DNA of 64,000 nucleotides from Bacillota bacterium (GCA_023421955.1 JAEZSE010000005.1:124001-188000); one strand, 5' to 3'. Shown: positions 16,755 to 25,616, counted from the first letter of the stretch. Notes: generated by a model from the letters alone, not told the origin. Program-made: numbers and translations.

Positions 16755-17618
16755 TTACCTCGTTAGCATCGTGCCGATGCCCTTGTCGGTGAAGATTTCC
16801 AGCAAAATGGGGTGAGGGACTGTGCCGTTCACAATGTGGGTGCGGTTCACGCCCTGCTCAATGCCCTTGATGCAGCCCATCACCTTGGGGATCATGCCGC
16901 CGGAGATCACCTTCTGCTCAATCAGGCGGTAGACATTGTCCACCGAGATCACCGAAATCAATGTGGAAGGGTCTTCCGGCTTCATGCGAATGCCATCGAT
17001 GTCGGTGAGGAACATCAGCTTTTCCGCTTTCAGAGCGGCGGCAACTTCTCCGGCAACAGTGTCGGCATTGATGTTGTAGCTCTGGCCGTCAGGACCCACT
17101 CCAATGGGTGCGATCACCGGGATGTATTCCTCCTTGGCCAGCATTTCCAGCAGTTTTACATTGACCTTGCTGACCTGGCCCACATACCCGTAATCCACAC
17201 CGTCACGCGGAGGCTTTTTCACTACTTCAATGAGATTGGCATCTTTGCCACACAAGCCGATGGATTTGGCGCCCAAGCCATTGAGGCGCGACACCACGTC
17301 CTTGTTGAGCTTGCCCATCAGCACCATCTGCACCACGTCCATTGTGGCGGCGTCTGTGATCCTTAACCCGTTGTGAAACTTGGATTCGATGCCCAGCTTA
17401 TCCAGCATCTGGTTGATGGCCGGGCCGCCGCCGTGCACCAGCACCGGGTTTGCACCAATATACTTGAGCAGCGTGACATCCTGCAGGATGGTCTCCTCCT
17501 GCTCGGCGCTTACCATTGCGCTGCCGCCGTATTTGATCACCACGGTCTTGCCACTCAGCTGCTGGATATACGGCAGTGCCTCAATGAGGATGCCGGCTTT
17601 CTCAATCAGGTTGAACAT
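16755..17618 (-). CDS. argB: Acetylglutamate kinase
   Basis: Amino-acid kinase family protein of 287 residues that phosphorylates N-acetylglutamate. It has VVIKYGGSAM near the N-terminus, VLVHGGGPAINQML, the central glycine-rich GLCGKDANL, and the ATP-binding end MLFLTDIDGI...VISGGMIPKV. First gene of the arg operon; ATG 17618 follows GGGAGGA by 5 bases. The length and N-terminus match the enzymes regulated by arginine feedback in other bacteria, but that cannot be decided here. Transcription starts from a promoter overlapped by two ARG boxes. Confidence 0.93.
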   Translation of the reverse strand: MFNLIEKAGILIEALPYIQQLSGKTVVIKYGGSAMVSAEQEETILQDVTLLKYIGANPVLVHGGGPAINQMLDKLGIESKFHNGLRITDAATMDVVQMVLMGKLNKDVVSRLNGLGAKSIGLCGKDANLIEVVKKPPRDGVDYGYVGQVSKVNVKLLEMLAKEEYIPVIAPIGVGPDGQSYNINADTVAGEVAAALKAEKLMFLTDIDGIRMKPEDPSTLISVISVDNVYRLIEQKVISGGMIPKVMGCIKGIEQGVNRTHIVNGTVPHPILLEIFTDKGIGTMLTR

Positions 17619-17639
17619 ATTGTCCTCCCATTATTTGCG

Positions 17640-17678
17640 TTTTCAATAATTATACGTAGGAGTGAATAAAAATGCAAT
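17640..17678 (-). promoter_or_regulatory. argB promoter overlapped by two ARG boxes
   Basis: Minus strand: TTGCAT (17677-17672), 17-base spacer, TATAAT (17654-17649). Two ArgR-type boxes lie over it: TTTCAATAATTATACG centred at 17649/17650 (over the -10) and GTGAATAAAAATGCAA centred at 17669/17670 (over spacer and -35). Centres are 20 bases apart, near the usual 21 for tandem ARG boxes. The second box is close to the Bacillus AhrC consensus. Arginine-dependent repression is expected. Confidence 0.8.
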
Positions 17679-17706
17679 AGTTCAAATGGTAAATATTTGT
17701 CGCCTG

Positions 17707-17715
17707 TGGTATAAT
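17707..17715 (+). promoter_or_regulatory. Extended -10 promoter of araD
   Basis: TGGTATAAT, 33 bases upstream of the araD ATG, with no obvious -35 box. It is divergent from the argB promoter. Confidence 0.6.
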
Positions 17716-17747
17716 GCCGAAGAACCAATGACATTTGAGGTGTTACG

Positions 17748-18443
17748 ATGGGTCTGAATGAATTAAAGTATGAGGTTTGGCAAGCAAATCTGGAGCTGGT
17801 GGAGCGCAAGCTCGTGCTCTACACCTGGGGCAATGTGAGCGCTGTGGACCGCGAGAAAAGCCTGGTTGTGATCAAGCCCAGCGGCGTGGATTATGCCACG
17901 ATGAAACCGGATCAGATGGTTGTGCTGTCGTTGGAAGACGGCAGTGTGGTGGAAGGATCTCTGCGCCCCTCGTCCGACGCTCCCACGCACCTGGCGCTTT
18001 ATCGCGCCTTCCCGGGCATTGGCGGCATCACGCACACCCACTCCACATGGGCCACGATGTGGGCGCAAGCCGGGCGGGGCGTTCCTTGTTATGGCACCAC
18101 CCACGCAGACAATTTCTACGGCGAAGTGCCCTGCACGCGCCCCATGACGCCGGAGGAGATCGCTGATGATTATGAGGCCAACACGGGTAGTGTGATCATT
18201 GAGCGTTTTCAGGGGATAGATCCCACGACGATCCCTGCTGTGCTGGTGTTCCAACATGGGCCCTTCACCTGGGGCAAGAACGCCGCCAAGTCGGTGGAAA
18301 GCTCGGCAGTGTTGGAGCAGGTGGCGCAGATGGCTTATGCCACGGAGCTTACCAACCCCAAGGTGAAGCCGATCCAGAAGGAGTTGCTGGACAAGCACTT
18401 CCTCCGAAAGCATGGGGCGAACGCTTATTACGGGCAGAAGTGA
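17748..18443 (+). CDS. araD: L-ribulose-5-phosphate 4-epimerase
   Basis: 231 residues, the same length as Escherichia coli AraD. Class II aldolase family, converting L-ribulose 5-phosphate to D-xylulose 5-phosphate. Motifs: LYTWGNVSAVD, IKPSGVDY, SSDAPTHLALY, the zinc histidines in THTHSTWATMWAQ, GTTHADNFYG, HGPFTWGKNA and the C-terminal LDKHFLRKHGANAYYGQK, all typical of AraD/UlaF-type epimerases. It is monocistronic, with a promoter upstream and a strong terminator downstream; no araA or araB is nearby, so it may serve general pentose or ascorbate-type metabolism. Confidence 0.92.
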   Translation: MGLNELKYEVWQANLELVERKLVLYTWGNVSAVDREKSLVVIKPSGVDYATMKPDQMVVLSLEDGSVVEGSLRPSSDAPTHLALYRAFPGIGGITHTHSTWATMWAQAGRGVPCYGTTHADNFYGEVPCTRPMTPEEIADDYEANTGSVIIERFQGIDPTTIPAVLVFQHGPFTWGKNAAKSVESSAVLEQVAQMAYATELTNPKVKPIQKELLDKHFLRKHGANAYYGQK

Positions 18444-18456
18444 TCTTCATACGAAT

Positions 18457-18485
18457 AAAGGGCCGGGGTTAACCCGGCCCTTTTT
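18457..18485 (+). terminator. Terminator of araD
   Basis: AAAGGGCCGGG / CCCGGCCCTTT stem around a short loop, followed by TTTTT. Confidence 0.9.
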
Positions 18486-18517
18486 ATCATGAATCCAACT
18501 TGACACGATAAAGGAAA

Positions 18518-18547
18518 ACCCCAGGAACCGCATGATTCTTGAGGTTA
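18518..18547 (-). terminator. Possible weak terminator of the small minus-strand gene
   Basis: Minus strand: AACCTCAAGAA pairs (with G-U pairs) with TTCCTGGGGTT, followed by TTTTCCTTT. It lies about 115 bases past the stop of the small open frame at 18662-18835. Confidence 0.35.
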
Positions 18548-18661
18548 TTGGTGAAGCAAATAGGGCACATGTCGAACCATTGAGGTTATTTTTTGCTGAT
18601 GGCATTTTTTGGATGCATTTTGATAAATCCCAAAAAATGATAGAGATCGCGCTAGAGAAAG

Positions 18662-18835
18662 CTAGTCTGCCTGATGATGCGCTTCAGTTCTTCCATTTTT
18701 CTCATGACCACCATCATGCGTTCCGATTTTGCGCCCGTCCTCAATGCCGACATCGGCATTATCTTTTGGTTTCATTTTCCGTAGGTCTGCGTTTGAGTGG
18801 TCGCGATCCTTCATTCGATTCTTGTTGTTTTTCAT
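18662..18835 (-). CDS. Possible small hydrophilic protein (57 aa)
   Basis: ATG 18835 has a strong AGGGAGGT site 8 bases upstream and opens a 57-residue frame starting MKNNKNRMKDRDHSN and ending TEAHHQAD. The product is very polar, rich in Lys, Asp, Asn and His, and has no membrane segment. I do not recognise it. It lies in a 626-base stretch between araD and tRNA-Ala that otherwise holds no gene. The plus-strand open frame over the same bases has no ribosome site and looks like a shadow. The ribosome site is the main argument; conservation is untested. Confidence 0.4.
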   Translation of the reverse strand: MKNNKNRMKDRDHSNADLRKMKPKDNADVGIEDGRKIGTHDGGHEKNGRTEAHHQAD

Positions 18836-19033
18836 CTTTATCGACCTCCCTGAATATTTGCTTAGTATGCCGATAGCGGCACAGGTTTATTACCATCAGA
18901 GCTTCATGTTGAAGAGCATGATATCCGGCTAGATAACGATTTTCATAGACGCTTCGGACATTTCAGCGTGCTGGAGCTCTTCTGCTTGCAGATAAACTGT
19001 TGAGACCTATGCGATATTATGAATGAAACAAGT

Positions 19034-19067
19034 AAAAACCCCAGACACCGTATGGTATCTGGGGTTT
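19034..19067 (-). terminator. Terminator of tRNA-Ala
   Basis: Minus strand: CCCCAGATACC / GGTGTCTGGGG stem followed by TTTTTAC, immediately past the tRNA 3' CCA. Confidence 0.85.
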
Positions 19068-19069
19068 TC

Positions 19070-19146
19070 TGGTGGAGATAGTCGGATTCGAACCGACGGC
19101 CTCTTGAATGCCATTCAAGCGCTCTAGCCAACTGAGCTATACCCCC
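19070..19146 (-). tRNA. tRNA-Ala (anticodon GGC)
   Basis: 77 bases on the minus strand: acceptor GGGGGTA pairing with TATCTCC, including the G3-U70 pair that marks alanine tRNAs, D-arm AGCTCAGTTGGCTAGAGC, anticodon stem CTTGA/TCAAG around loop ATGGCAT (anticodon GGC), T-arm GGTTCGAATCC, and an encoded 3' ACCA. Confidence 0.95.
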
Positions 19147-19187
19147 AAGGCTTGCAACCAGCGATCGTATCGCAACGTTGCCCGCAT

Positions 19188-19217
19188 ATAATACCAAAAC
19201 GGGGCGCAATTTGTCAA
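19188..19217 (-). promoter_or_regulatory. Promoter of tRNA-Ala
   Basis: Minus strand TTGACA (19217-19212), 18-base spacer, TATTAT (19193-19188), about 42 bases before the tRNA. The rest of the 345-base gap between the tRNA and the response regulator holds only the regulator promoter. Confidence 0.8.
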
Positions 19218-19421
19218 GCATCAATTGATGTCAACATTTATTCAGATTAGCATATCTGTGGTGTTTCGAATTCACGGCAATATGTTTGATAATAGATGCT
19301 ACTTCACGGGCTATAGGCAGATCTGGAATATGTTCTGCGTTGATTAGTTCATACAGCGAGCTTTTCAATACAACTATTTCTGTAAATTCTCTTTAAAATC
19401 CAGATAATTTCAAAAATCGAG

Positions 19422-19430
19422 TGCTATAAT
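19422..19430 (+). promoter_or_regulatory. Extended -10 promoter of the two-component operon
   Basis: TGCTATAAT. A start site near 19437 rules out translation from the upstream in-frame ATG at 19429 and supports the later TTG start. Confidence 0.6.
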
Positions 19431-19491
19431 GTGTGAAACATTGATGATATCAATTGCAAATATCCATACTCATTGCTGTGGGGTGAACGAT

Positions 19492-20166
19492 TTGAGAATC
19501 TTGTTGGTGGAAGATGATAAATGGCTCGGAAATGCTTTGCTATACCACTTGAAAAAAGAACTATATGCCGTAGATATGGCGATGGACGGAGAGCTGGGCT
19601 TGGAGCTTGCGCTTGCAGCAGAATATGACCTGGTGATCCTGGACCGTATGCTGCCCAAAATGGACGGGTTGACCATATTGAAGAAGATCCGGGAGGCAGG
19701 AAAGAAGTACCCGGTTTTGTTCATCACCGCAATGGACGCTGTGGAAGAGCGGGTGAACGGCCTGGATGCCGGAGCCGACGACTATCTGGTCAAACCCTTT
19801 GCCACACAGGAATTGCTGGCCCGCATCCGCGCTGTGTCGCGACGGCCCAGCGTGGTTATGCAGGAGGAGACCGTCAAGCTGGATGATCTGGAGCTGCTGC
19901 CCCGCTCCGGCATCCTGCGCTGCGGAGACTCGGAGATCGAACTCACGCCGAAAGAAACGCAGATGATCGAGCTACTTATCCGCAACAAAGGCCAGGTGCT
20001 GCCTCGCGATGTCATACTGGACCGGGTGTGGGGGCCCTTGGAAAGCGTGGAACCAGGTAATATTGACAGTTACATCCATTTCCTGCGTGGTAAGATGCAG
20101 AAATTGAACTCCCCGTGGTTGATCCGGACCTTGCGGGGCTTGGGCTACCGCCTGGAGAGGTCCTAA
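19492..20166 (+). CDS. OmpR-family response regulator
   Basis: 224 residues from TTG 19492 (GGGGTGA 5 bases upstream), the usual length of the family; a GTG at 19483 is the alternative. The receiver domain has the acidic pair in LLVEDDKWLG, phospho-acceptor Asp in LVILDRMLPKMDG, Thr/Ser switch in LFITA and lysine in DDYLVKPF. The C-terminal winged-helix trans_reg_C domain has ELTPKETQMIELLIRN...IDSYIHFLRGKM...IRTLRGLGYRL. The kinase gene follows after 1 base. It directly precedes the surface-polysaccharide genes, which are candidate targets. Confidence 0.9.
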   Translation: MRILLVEDDKWLGNALLYHLKKELYAVDMAMDGELGLELALAAEYDLVILDRMLPKMDGLTILKKIREAGKKYPVLFITAMDAVEERVNGLDAGADDYLVKPFATQELLARIRAVSRRPSVVMQEETVKLDDLELLPRSGILRCGDSEIELTPKETQMIELLIRNKGQVLPRDVILDRVWGPLESVEPGNIDSYIHFLRGKMQKLNSPWLIRTLRGLGYRLERS

Positions 20167-20167
20167 C

Positions 20168-21487
20168 ATGTTCAAGAAGCTCCGATGGAAGCTTGCTCTA
20201 ACGAACGCTGCAGTCGCCGCCGTAATCCTGCTGGCTATCTCCGCAGCATCATATGTAATCATATCCGGAATTGTCTCTAGGCAGTCGCAGCAGGATCTGA
20301 GCACAATCACCCGAGATCTTATCGCAGCAGATTTCTCCGGGGCCAACACACCATTCAAATCCATACAGATCGTGCGTGCGTTCCACCCTTATTTTTTCAT
20401 TAGAATCGATCAGGATGGCAAGATGTCCATCGCCAATTTCGGCACCAGTCTTTCACAAGAGCAAATATCCGAGTTGGTCAGCAAGGCGCTTGAGAATGAG
20501 AGCAAAAACACTGACATTTATAAGGTCAGGGAAGAAGGCCCAAATTTTACCGTTTCCGTTATCAGAAACAAGGCGGATGTAGTGAGGTTGAATGACGGCC
20601 ATGGATATCGTTATAACATCCGTGGATTGCGTGCAAATTCCACCACGGCATATCTCGTGTTTTTGGATATGGCTTATGAAGAATCTCTTCTGGGGAACGT
20701 GCTTCTGGCGTTGCTTGGGTGCGTGCTTGGCGGCTTGATACTTACATTTGGTGGTGGGCTTTTCCTGGCGGAACGTTCTTTGCGACCTATCAAGGCTGCA
20801 TGGCAGAAACAGCGGGACTTCGTGGCTGATGCCTCTCATGAATTGCGATCGCCTCTTGCAGCAATCCGCTGCAACCTGGATGTGGTGCTGGATGACCCCA
20901 CTGTACCGGTCGGTGAGAAGCAACCCTTCTGGGAGGGTATTTTGGAGGAAACAGACCGCATGTCCAAACTTGTGGAGGAGTTGTTAATACTAGCGAGGGC
21001 TGATTCTGGCGCCGTTATACTAAAGCGAGAGCGTGTGCAACTTTCTGCAGTGGCGGAATCTGCCATCGTCTTTATGGCAGCCCTTGCGGAAATAAAGGGC
21101 ATTAAGCTGTCTGCCGATGTTATGGATAAACCGGTGGTTATGGGCGATCAGGATCGCCTCAAGCAGGTGTTGATCGCATTAATTGATAATGCGGTAAAGT
21201 ATACTCCGGAGGGCGGCACTGTTATTGTTCGTGTGAAGGCTGGTAAGGATAAGGCCTTCGTGGAAGTGGAAGACACCGGAATCGGTATAGCCAAAGACCA
21301 TCTTTCAAAGGTTTTTGATCGGTTCTACCGTGTAGATAGCGCTCGTGGCCGGGAAACAGGCGGCCATGGGCTGGGGCTTGCCATCGCGCAATGGATTGTG
21401 CAGCAGTCGGGTGGCGCGATTGCAGCCTCCAGTGAGGAAGGGGTGGGCAGCTGCTTCACCTTGCAGCTGCCAATTGCGAAGGAATAG
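20168..21487 (+). CDS. Sensor histidine kinase
   Basis: 439-residue membrane kinase partnered with the regulator just upstream. Membrane segment at about 13-35, an extracytoplasmic sensor of about 130 residues, a second segment at about 174-198, a short linker, then HisKA with the phosphorylated His224 in ADASHELRSPLAAIR, and HATPase_c with N box DNAVKYTPEGG, G1 DTGIGI, F box and G2 GGHGLGLAIA. ATG 20168 has GAGAGG upstream. All catalytic motifs are intact. The sensor domain is not recognised; the signal is unknown. Confidence 0.9.
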   Translation: MFKKLRWKLALTNAAVAAVILLAISAASYVIISGIVSRQSQQDLSTITRDLIAADFSGANTPFKSIQIVRAFHPYFFIRIDQDGKMSIANFGTSLSQEQISELVSKALENESKNTDIYKVREEGPNFTVSVIRNKADVVRLNDGHGYRYNIRGLRANSTTAYLVFLDMAYEESLLGNVLLALLGCVLGGLILTFGGGLFLAERSLRPIKAAWQKQRDFVADASHELRSPLAAIRCNLDVVLDDPTVPVGEKQPFWEGILEETDRMSKLVEELLILARADSGAVILKRERVQLSAVAESAIVFMAALAEIKGIKLSADVMDKPVVMGDQDRLKQVLIALIDNAVKYTPEGGTVIVRVKAGKDKAFVEVEDTGIGIAKDHLSKVFDRFYRVDSARGRETGGHGLGLAIAQWIVQQSGGAIAASSEEGVGSCFTLQLPIAKE

Positions 21488-21586
21488 GGATTGTCGCCGA
21501 AGATGGCAGTTTCTCCCATGCATTTTGATTACCACCATAGTGTTGTGATTTGCTAAATGGAAATCACAGGGAGTATTGGAGATATC

Positions 21587-21615
21587 TTGCTCTTGCACTG
21601 AGATTCCTGTATTAT
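21587..21615 (+). promoter_or_regulatory. Promoter of the polysaccharide gene group
   Basis: TTGCTC (21587-21592), 17-base spacer, TATTAT (21610-21615), 80 bases before the Wzy-like gene. Confidence 0.5.
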
Positions 21616-21694
21616 GTTTGATTGTTGCCGGAAGTCGGCGTAAGAATTGGGCATACTCAAACATGCACCGAAATGATGTAGGAGCCAATGGTCT

Positions 21695-23014
21695 ATGATC
21701 ATAGAGTTTCTCTGGTATTCCACTGCTGTATTCGCTATATGGGGATCGTCGCTGGGTGGGATCTCAATCCCGGCGGTAGGGCTTATTTATCCGTTCAGAA
21801 TGGCCGCTGCGCTGCTGTTTGTTTTACTCATATGGAAGAACCGTAAGGAAGGCTGGGGGCTGAACCGGCGAAGCTGGTATACAATCCTGCCGGTCTTGGG
21901 CTATATGATCTTGTTCTCCATTATGTCGCTCCTTTGGGTGGGCGATCGGTTGGTCACAGCCAAGGCAATCCTGAACTTCCTCTTTATCGCAGCGTTCCTG
22001 GTGATGTTTTTTAACATCGTTCGCGAAAAGAAGCAGTTGGACAGGCTTCTCATTGTACTGTCCGCCAACTTTGCCGTTATTCTGCTTATCGGAGTCTATG
22101 AAGCTTTCTCAAATAACTACTTGTTCTGCGATCCAGCCGGTGTGGATATGGCCTGGCGCACTAACGCCTTTGGACTTTCCTACCCTGTGGTGTGTTTCAC
22201 AAATCCCAACGACTTTGCCTTTTCAATCTCGCTCACTGTGCCGCTAATGCTCTATGTGCTGGATGAGGCACTGAAGTTGCGCGACTGGCAGAGAGTGTTG
22301 CTCAAAACGCTCGTAATCCTGGTTTCGTTCTTCGTGATGATGCATACTTGCTCACGACTGGGATATATCGTCTATTTCGTGGTCATGGGTATTTATGTAG
22401 GCGTGCAGTTCAAGAAGTCCCGCTTGGAGACAGTAGTGCTTGCTTTGCTGGCTGTTTTTCTTGTGCTGTCACTCACCGGTGCGATCAAACCGAAGATTGA
22501 GGTCAAGGTGCCGGGCAAAATCCGCGGTGCTGAGCCGATTACCGAGGTGAGCGCTGAAGACACCTCTACTGTCATCCGCCTCACATTGATCAAAAAGGGC
22601 TTACGTGTTACCAAAGACACCTGGGGTTTGGGCGCAGGCGCCAAAAACTCGCCTGCGATCATGAAGCGCTATACAGACATTCCTAAATCGGAGGATTTCG
22701 GCATCACAGACTACCATTTATTCTATATGGAATTGATGGCCGATTATGGAGTGATCCCACTTGCTGCCTTGATTCTGCTGCAAGGTGGAGCGTTCTTTGC
22801 TGCGATCTATGTGCTTCGAAAAAAGAAAGAGCAAAGGTGGCTGGCGGTGGTCAGTTTGCCTGGTGTGGTGGGCTTTGCACTGGCCAGCGCAAACTGCTCG
22901 AGCAGCATGTTCGTTTATATGATGTGGATTCAATTTGCAATATGGTCTTTGCTCACGGCCCGGGTGATTCCGGACTGGCTGGCCGAACGGAAGCAGTTGA
23001 AGAAAGACTGCTGA
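21695..23014 (+). CDS. O-antigen ligase/polymerase-like (Wzy/WaaL) membrane protein
   Basis: 439 residues with about 10-12 membrane segments and a large extracytoplasmic loop at about 265-345 containing the GLGAGAKNSP and DYHLFYMELMADYGVI stretches, typical of the O-antigen ligase/Wzy_C family (H and Y/E in that loop are commonly catalytic). It would polymerise lipid-linked repeat units or transfer them to an acceptor outside the membrane. First of four genes read together with an FrhB-like protein, a pyruvyl transferase and a flippase. ATG 21695 follows TAGGAG by 10 bases. Confidence 0.8.
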   Translation: MIIEFLWYSTAVFAIWGSSLGGISIPAVGLIYPFRMAAALLFVLLIWKNRKEGWGLNRRSWYTILPVLGYMILFSIMSLLWVGDRLVTAKAILNFLFIAAFLVMFFNIVREKKQLDRLLIVLSANFAVILLIGVYEAFSNNYLFCDPAGVDMAWRTNAFGLSYPVVCFTNPNDFAFSISLTVPLMLYVLDEALKLRDWQRVLLKTLVILVSFFVMMHTCSRLGYIVYFVVMGIYVGVQFKKSRLETVVLALLAVFLVLSLTGAIKPKIEVKVPGKIRGAEPITEVSAEDTSTVIRLTLIKKGLRVTKDTWGLGAGAKNSPAIMKRYTDIPKSEDFGITDYHLFYMELMADYGVIPLAALILLQGGAFFAAIYVLRKKKEQRWLAVVSLPGVVGFALASANCSSSMFVYMMWIQFAIWSLLTARVIPDWLAERKQLKKDC

Positions 23015-23055
23015 CCGGCGTAATGTCCTGATTGACGGGAAGGAGTCGCGGGTGT

Positions 23056-24381
23056 ATGAGCAAATCAGTTGCGATTGTCAGGCAGAGAAACCTTTGCACA
23101 GCATGTGGCACTTGCCAGGCGGTGTGCCCTGCGGGCGCGGTGCGAATAGTGCGCAACACTGCGGGTTTTCTTGTGCCTGAGGTGGACGGTGCCAAATGCA
23201 CTTCCTGCGGCTTGTGCCTGAGGGCCTGCCCCGGTGTAGGGCTGCCCAGAAAGCTGACAGAAGAGTATCAAGACATCTTTACCGGCATGGTCCTTGGCGC
23301 TTGGGTGGGTCGGGCTACTGATGAGAGTCTTTGGAAGAACGGCCAGAGCGGTGGCGTAGCGTCGGCGCTGCTGTTGTATTTGTTGGATAAATGTCTGGTG
23401 GATGGCGCCATTGTGAACGGTTTTGACCGCACAAACCGGCGGCCGGAAGTTCGGATTGCCAAGAATAAAGAGGAATTGCTGGCCGCGCAAGGCTCCTGGT
23501 ATGCTCAGTCCGCGGTGAACACAGTCGCGGTGGGTGAGGGGGGCTCCCGCATGGCAGCGGTGGTGCTTGGCTGCCAGGCAGAGGGCGTTATGCTAACCCG
23601 GCTACGGGCGAAAGGTATTGAAACGCCTGAGTTCCTGATTGGCTTGGTCTGTGCCGGCAACCACTCGGGGCTCATCATAGACGATCTGGTCAAACAATCC
23701 GGCATGAAGCACTCGGAGGTGTCAGAGTTCAGATTCCGCGACAAGTCTGCCGGTGGCTGGCCGGGTAATGTTACGGTGACGGCTCAAAATAGCCGTGCTG
23801 TACTGGATAAATCCAAACGGATTGAGCTCAAGGACTGTTATGGTAATTATCGATGCCAGTGTTGCTTTGATCAGATGAACCTTTTTGCTGATGTGGTGCT
23901 TGGCGATCCTTGGGGCATTGAGGATGGAAGAGAGCGAGGTGGACGCTCCATTATGCTGGCGCGCACGGAGAAAGGCAGTGAGATTATTAAAGGCGCGCTG
24001 CAAGACGGCTACGTTACAGCGGAACCTGTCTCCGAGGGTGCTGTGATGAAGGGCCAGACAGTAAGCTCACGCCTTGTGCCTCAGTTCTTCGCCTTGCGCC
24101 GGATAGCCCAAGAGGAAGAGTTGCCGTTTCCGACTTATGGATTCAATGAAGAGAATCAAGCTCCTGTCGATGAAAAAAAGACCAGACTCTATCGGGAATC
24201 CATGCGGTATAAGTTCGCCTTGCAGAAACTGGATACAACAGATGGGGTGAATAATGCTGTGACGCGGATGAAAGCGAAGATCCGCCGCCGCGCAATTCCA
24301 GGAAAGCTTGCTGCGATTCCAAGGCGGGTGCTTGGAAAGGTATACCGGTTGCTGCTCAAACAAAAGGGGGCTGCGCGATGA
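23056..24381 (+). CDS. Ferredoxin / F420 dehydrogenase beta (FrhB-like) protein of polysaccharide clusters
   Basis: 441 residues from ATG 23056 (GGAAGGAG upstream). N-terminal 2x[4Fe-4S] ferredoxin with CTACGTCQAVCP and CTSCGLCLRACPG, followed by FrhB N- and C-terminal domains containing GQSGGVASALLLYLL, a CAGNHSG motif and CQCCFDQMNLFADVVLGDPWG. Such proteins recur beside polysaccharide pyruvyl transferases in Clostridia and Bacteroidetes; a redox role with flavin is likely, but F420 itself is not expected. The next gene, a pyruvyl transferase, overlaps by 4 bases. The reaction is unknown. Confidence 0.85.
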   Translation: MSKSVAIVRQRNLCTACGTCQAVCPAGAVRIVRNTAGFLVPEVDGAKCTSCGLCLRACPGVGLPRKLTEEYQDIFTGMVLGAWVGRATDESLWKNGQSGGVASALLLYLLDKCLVDGAIVNGFDRTNRRPEVRIAKNKEELLAAQGSWYAQSAVNTVAVGEGGSRMAAVVLGCQAEGVMLTRLRAKGIETPEFLIGLVCAGNHSGLIIDDLVKQSGMKHSEVSEFRFRDKSAGGWPGNVTVTAQNSRAVLDKSKRIELKDCYGNYRCQCCFDQMNLFADVVLGDPWGIEDGRERGGRSIMLARTEKGSEIIKGALQDGYVTAEPVSEGAVMKGQTVSSRLVPQFFALRRIAQEEELPFPTYGFNEENQAPVDEKKTRLYRESMRYKFALQKLDTTDGVNNAVTRMKAKIRRRAIPGKLAAIPRRVLGKVYRLLLKQKGAAR

Positions 24382-25616
24382 ACATCCTGCTCACATCGGT
24401 GATTCTGAAAGACAACTTCGGGTATCCCTCAATTATTTCTTCCTTGCAAAGCCTCTGGGGGGAGTTTGACCAGAACATCAGCTTGACTGAGCTTACTAGT
24501 GATAAAAGTGAGGAAGAAGCGCGCTTGCGGCGGCTTTATGGCCTGGAACACGCCGATCTTGCCAATCTTTCCTACCGTAAAAATTTCCTTAAAGTGCTGT
24601 CACTCTGCCGTAAGTATCGAAAAACAGGCACAGTGGAGGACTCAGGTCCCCTTGCGGACAACCTGCGCAAGCTGGCGTCCTACGATGCGATCGTGGAAAT
24701 GCGAGGCATCTGCTTTTCCGATGAAATCGGTGGACAGAGGCTTTATAATAAGCTGTTTAATTTCCCATTATGGATATTTGGGAAGATGATGGGCATCCCG
24801 GTGGTGAAATACACCACAGCCATTGGCCCGGCAAACAAATTCTCCACCAAGCTTTCCATTCAAATTTACCTTAGCCGGTTTTGCGACCTGGCGCTGCTGC
24901 GCGATGACGAAAGCTTTGCGATCTGTAAGCGGCTCAATGTCAAGTCCCAATACCTTAATGTGCCGGACACTGCGTTTTATATGCCCATTGCTCCCTGCGA
25001 CAAGGCGGAGGAGTTGAGCAGTGCGAAAGGCACGCGACCCATCGTGGGCATCTCGGTGAGCCACCAGTTGAAGGGCCGCGCACCGGGCTATCTGGAATCG
25101 ATGGCGGAGTTGGTGAATCACCTCACCCAGACAATGAATGCCAAAGTGATCCTGATTCCCAACGAATATACAAGGGATCTGTCGGAAGACGACAAAGCCG
25201 TTGCGCGCAAGCTTTATGAGATGACAGGGCAGGACGGCGTGGAGGTGCTAGAGGTGGACAGCCTCACCCCCAACCAGATCAAGGCTGTGGTGGCCGCCTG
25301 TGACACGATGGTGTGTGCCCGCTACCACAGTGTGGTTGCGTCGCTTTCGGCCGGCGTGCCGGTGCTGGCGCTTTCCTGGCACCACAAATACCGTGAGGCG
25401 ATGAAGCTGTTTGGCCAGCAGCGCCATGTGGTGGAAAAGGAAGAGATCGGCAAGTCTGTGGTTGCCGCTTTCCATGAAGTATATGACAACCGGGAGGCCA
25501 TTCGGGCGGAACTCAAAACCCACTTGCCGGAAGTGCGAGCACTGGTGCGGCGAGGTGCAGAGGCGTTTTATGCTCTGATGGGGCAAAAGGACCGCTCACA
25601 TGAGGGCAGGGGATGA
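24378..25616 (+). CDS. Polysaccharide pyruvyl transferase family protein
   Basis: 412 residues of the CsaB/WcaK family, which adds a pyruvyl ketal to sugars of surface polymers. Features: N-terminal GYPSIISSLQSL, an EMRGICFSDEIGG region, the GPANKFST motif (common for this family), VGISVSHQL, and the C-terminal VCARYHSVVASLSAGVPVLALSWHHKY, the hallmark donor-binding region. ATGA overlap with the FrhB-like gene before it and with the flippase after it shows tight coupling. Pyruvylation of secondary wall polymers anchors S-layer SLH proteins in many Bacillota, but no SLH protein is in this window. Confidence 0.85.
   Translation: MNILLTSVILKDNFGYPSIISSLQSLWGEFDQNISLTELTSDKSEEEARLRRLYGLEHADLANLSYRKNFLKVLSLCRKYRKTGTVEDSGPLADNLRKLASYDAIVEMRGICFSDEIGGQRLYNKLFNFPLWIFGKMMGIPVVKYTTAIGPANKFSTKLSIQIYLSRFCDLALLRDDESFAICKRLNVKSQYLNVPDTAFYMPIAPCDKAEELSSAKGTRPIVGISVSHQLKGRAPGYLESMAELVNHLTQTMNAKVILIPNEYTRDLSEDDKAVARKLYEMTGQDGVEVLEVDSLTPNQIKAVVAACDTMVCARYHSVVASLSAGVPVLALSWHHKYREAMKLFGQQRHVVEKEEIGKSVVAAFHEVYDNREAIRAELKTHLPEVRALVRRGAEAFYALMGQKDRSHEGRG

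Noticed and set aside
14750..17669. Several plus-strand open frames of 80-184 residues across the arg operon
   Set aside because: They are reverse-strand shadows of argF, argD and argB with His/Gly-rich composition and no recognisable motifs.
18532..18876. 114-residue plus-strand frame between araD and tRNA-Ala
   Set aside because: No ribosome site, Cys/His-rich random-looking sequence; the opposite strand has a better candidate.
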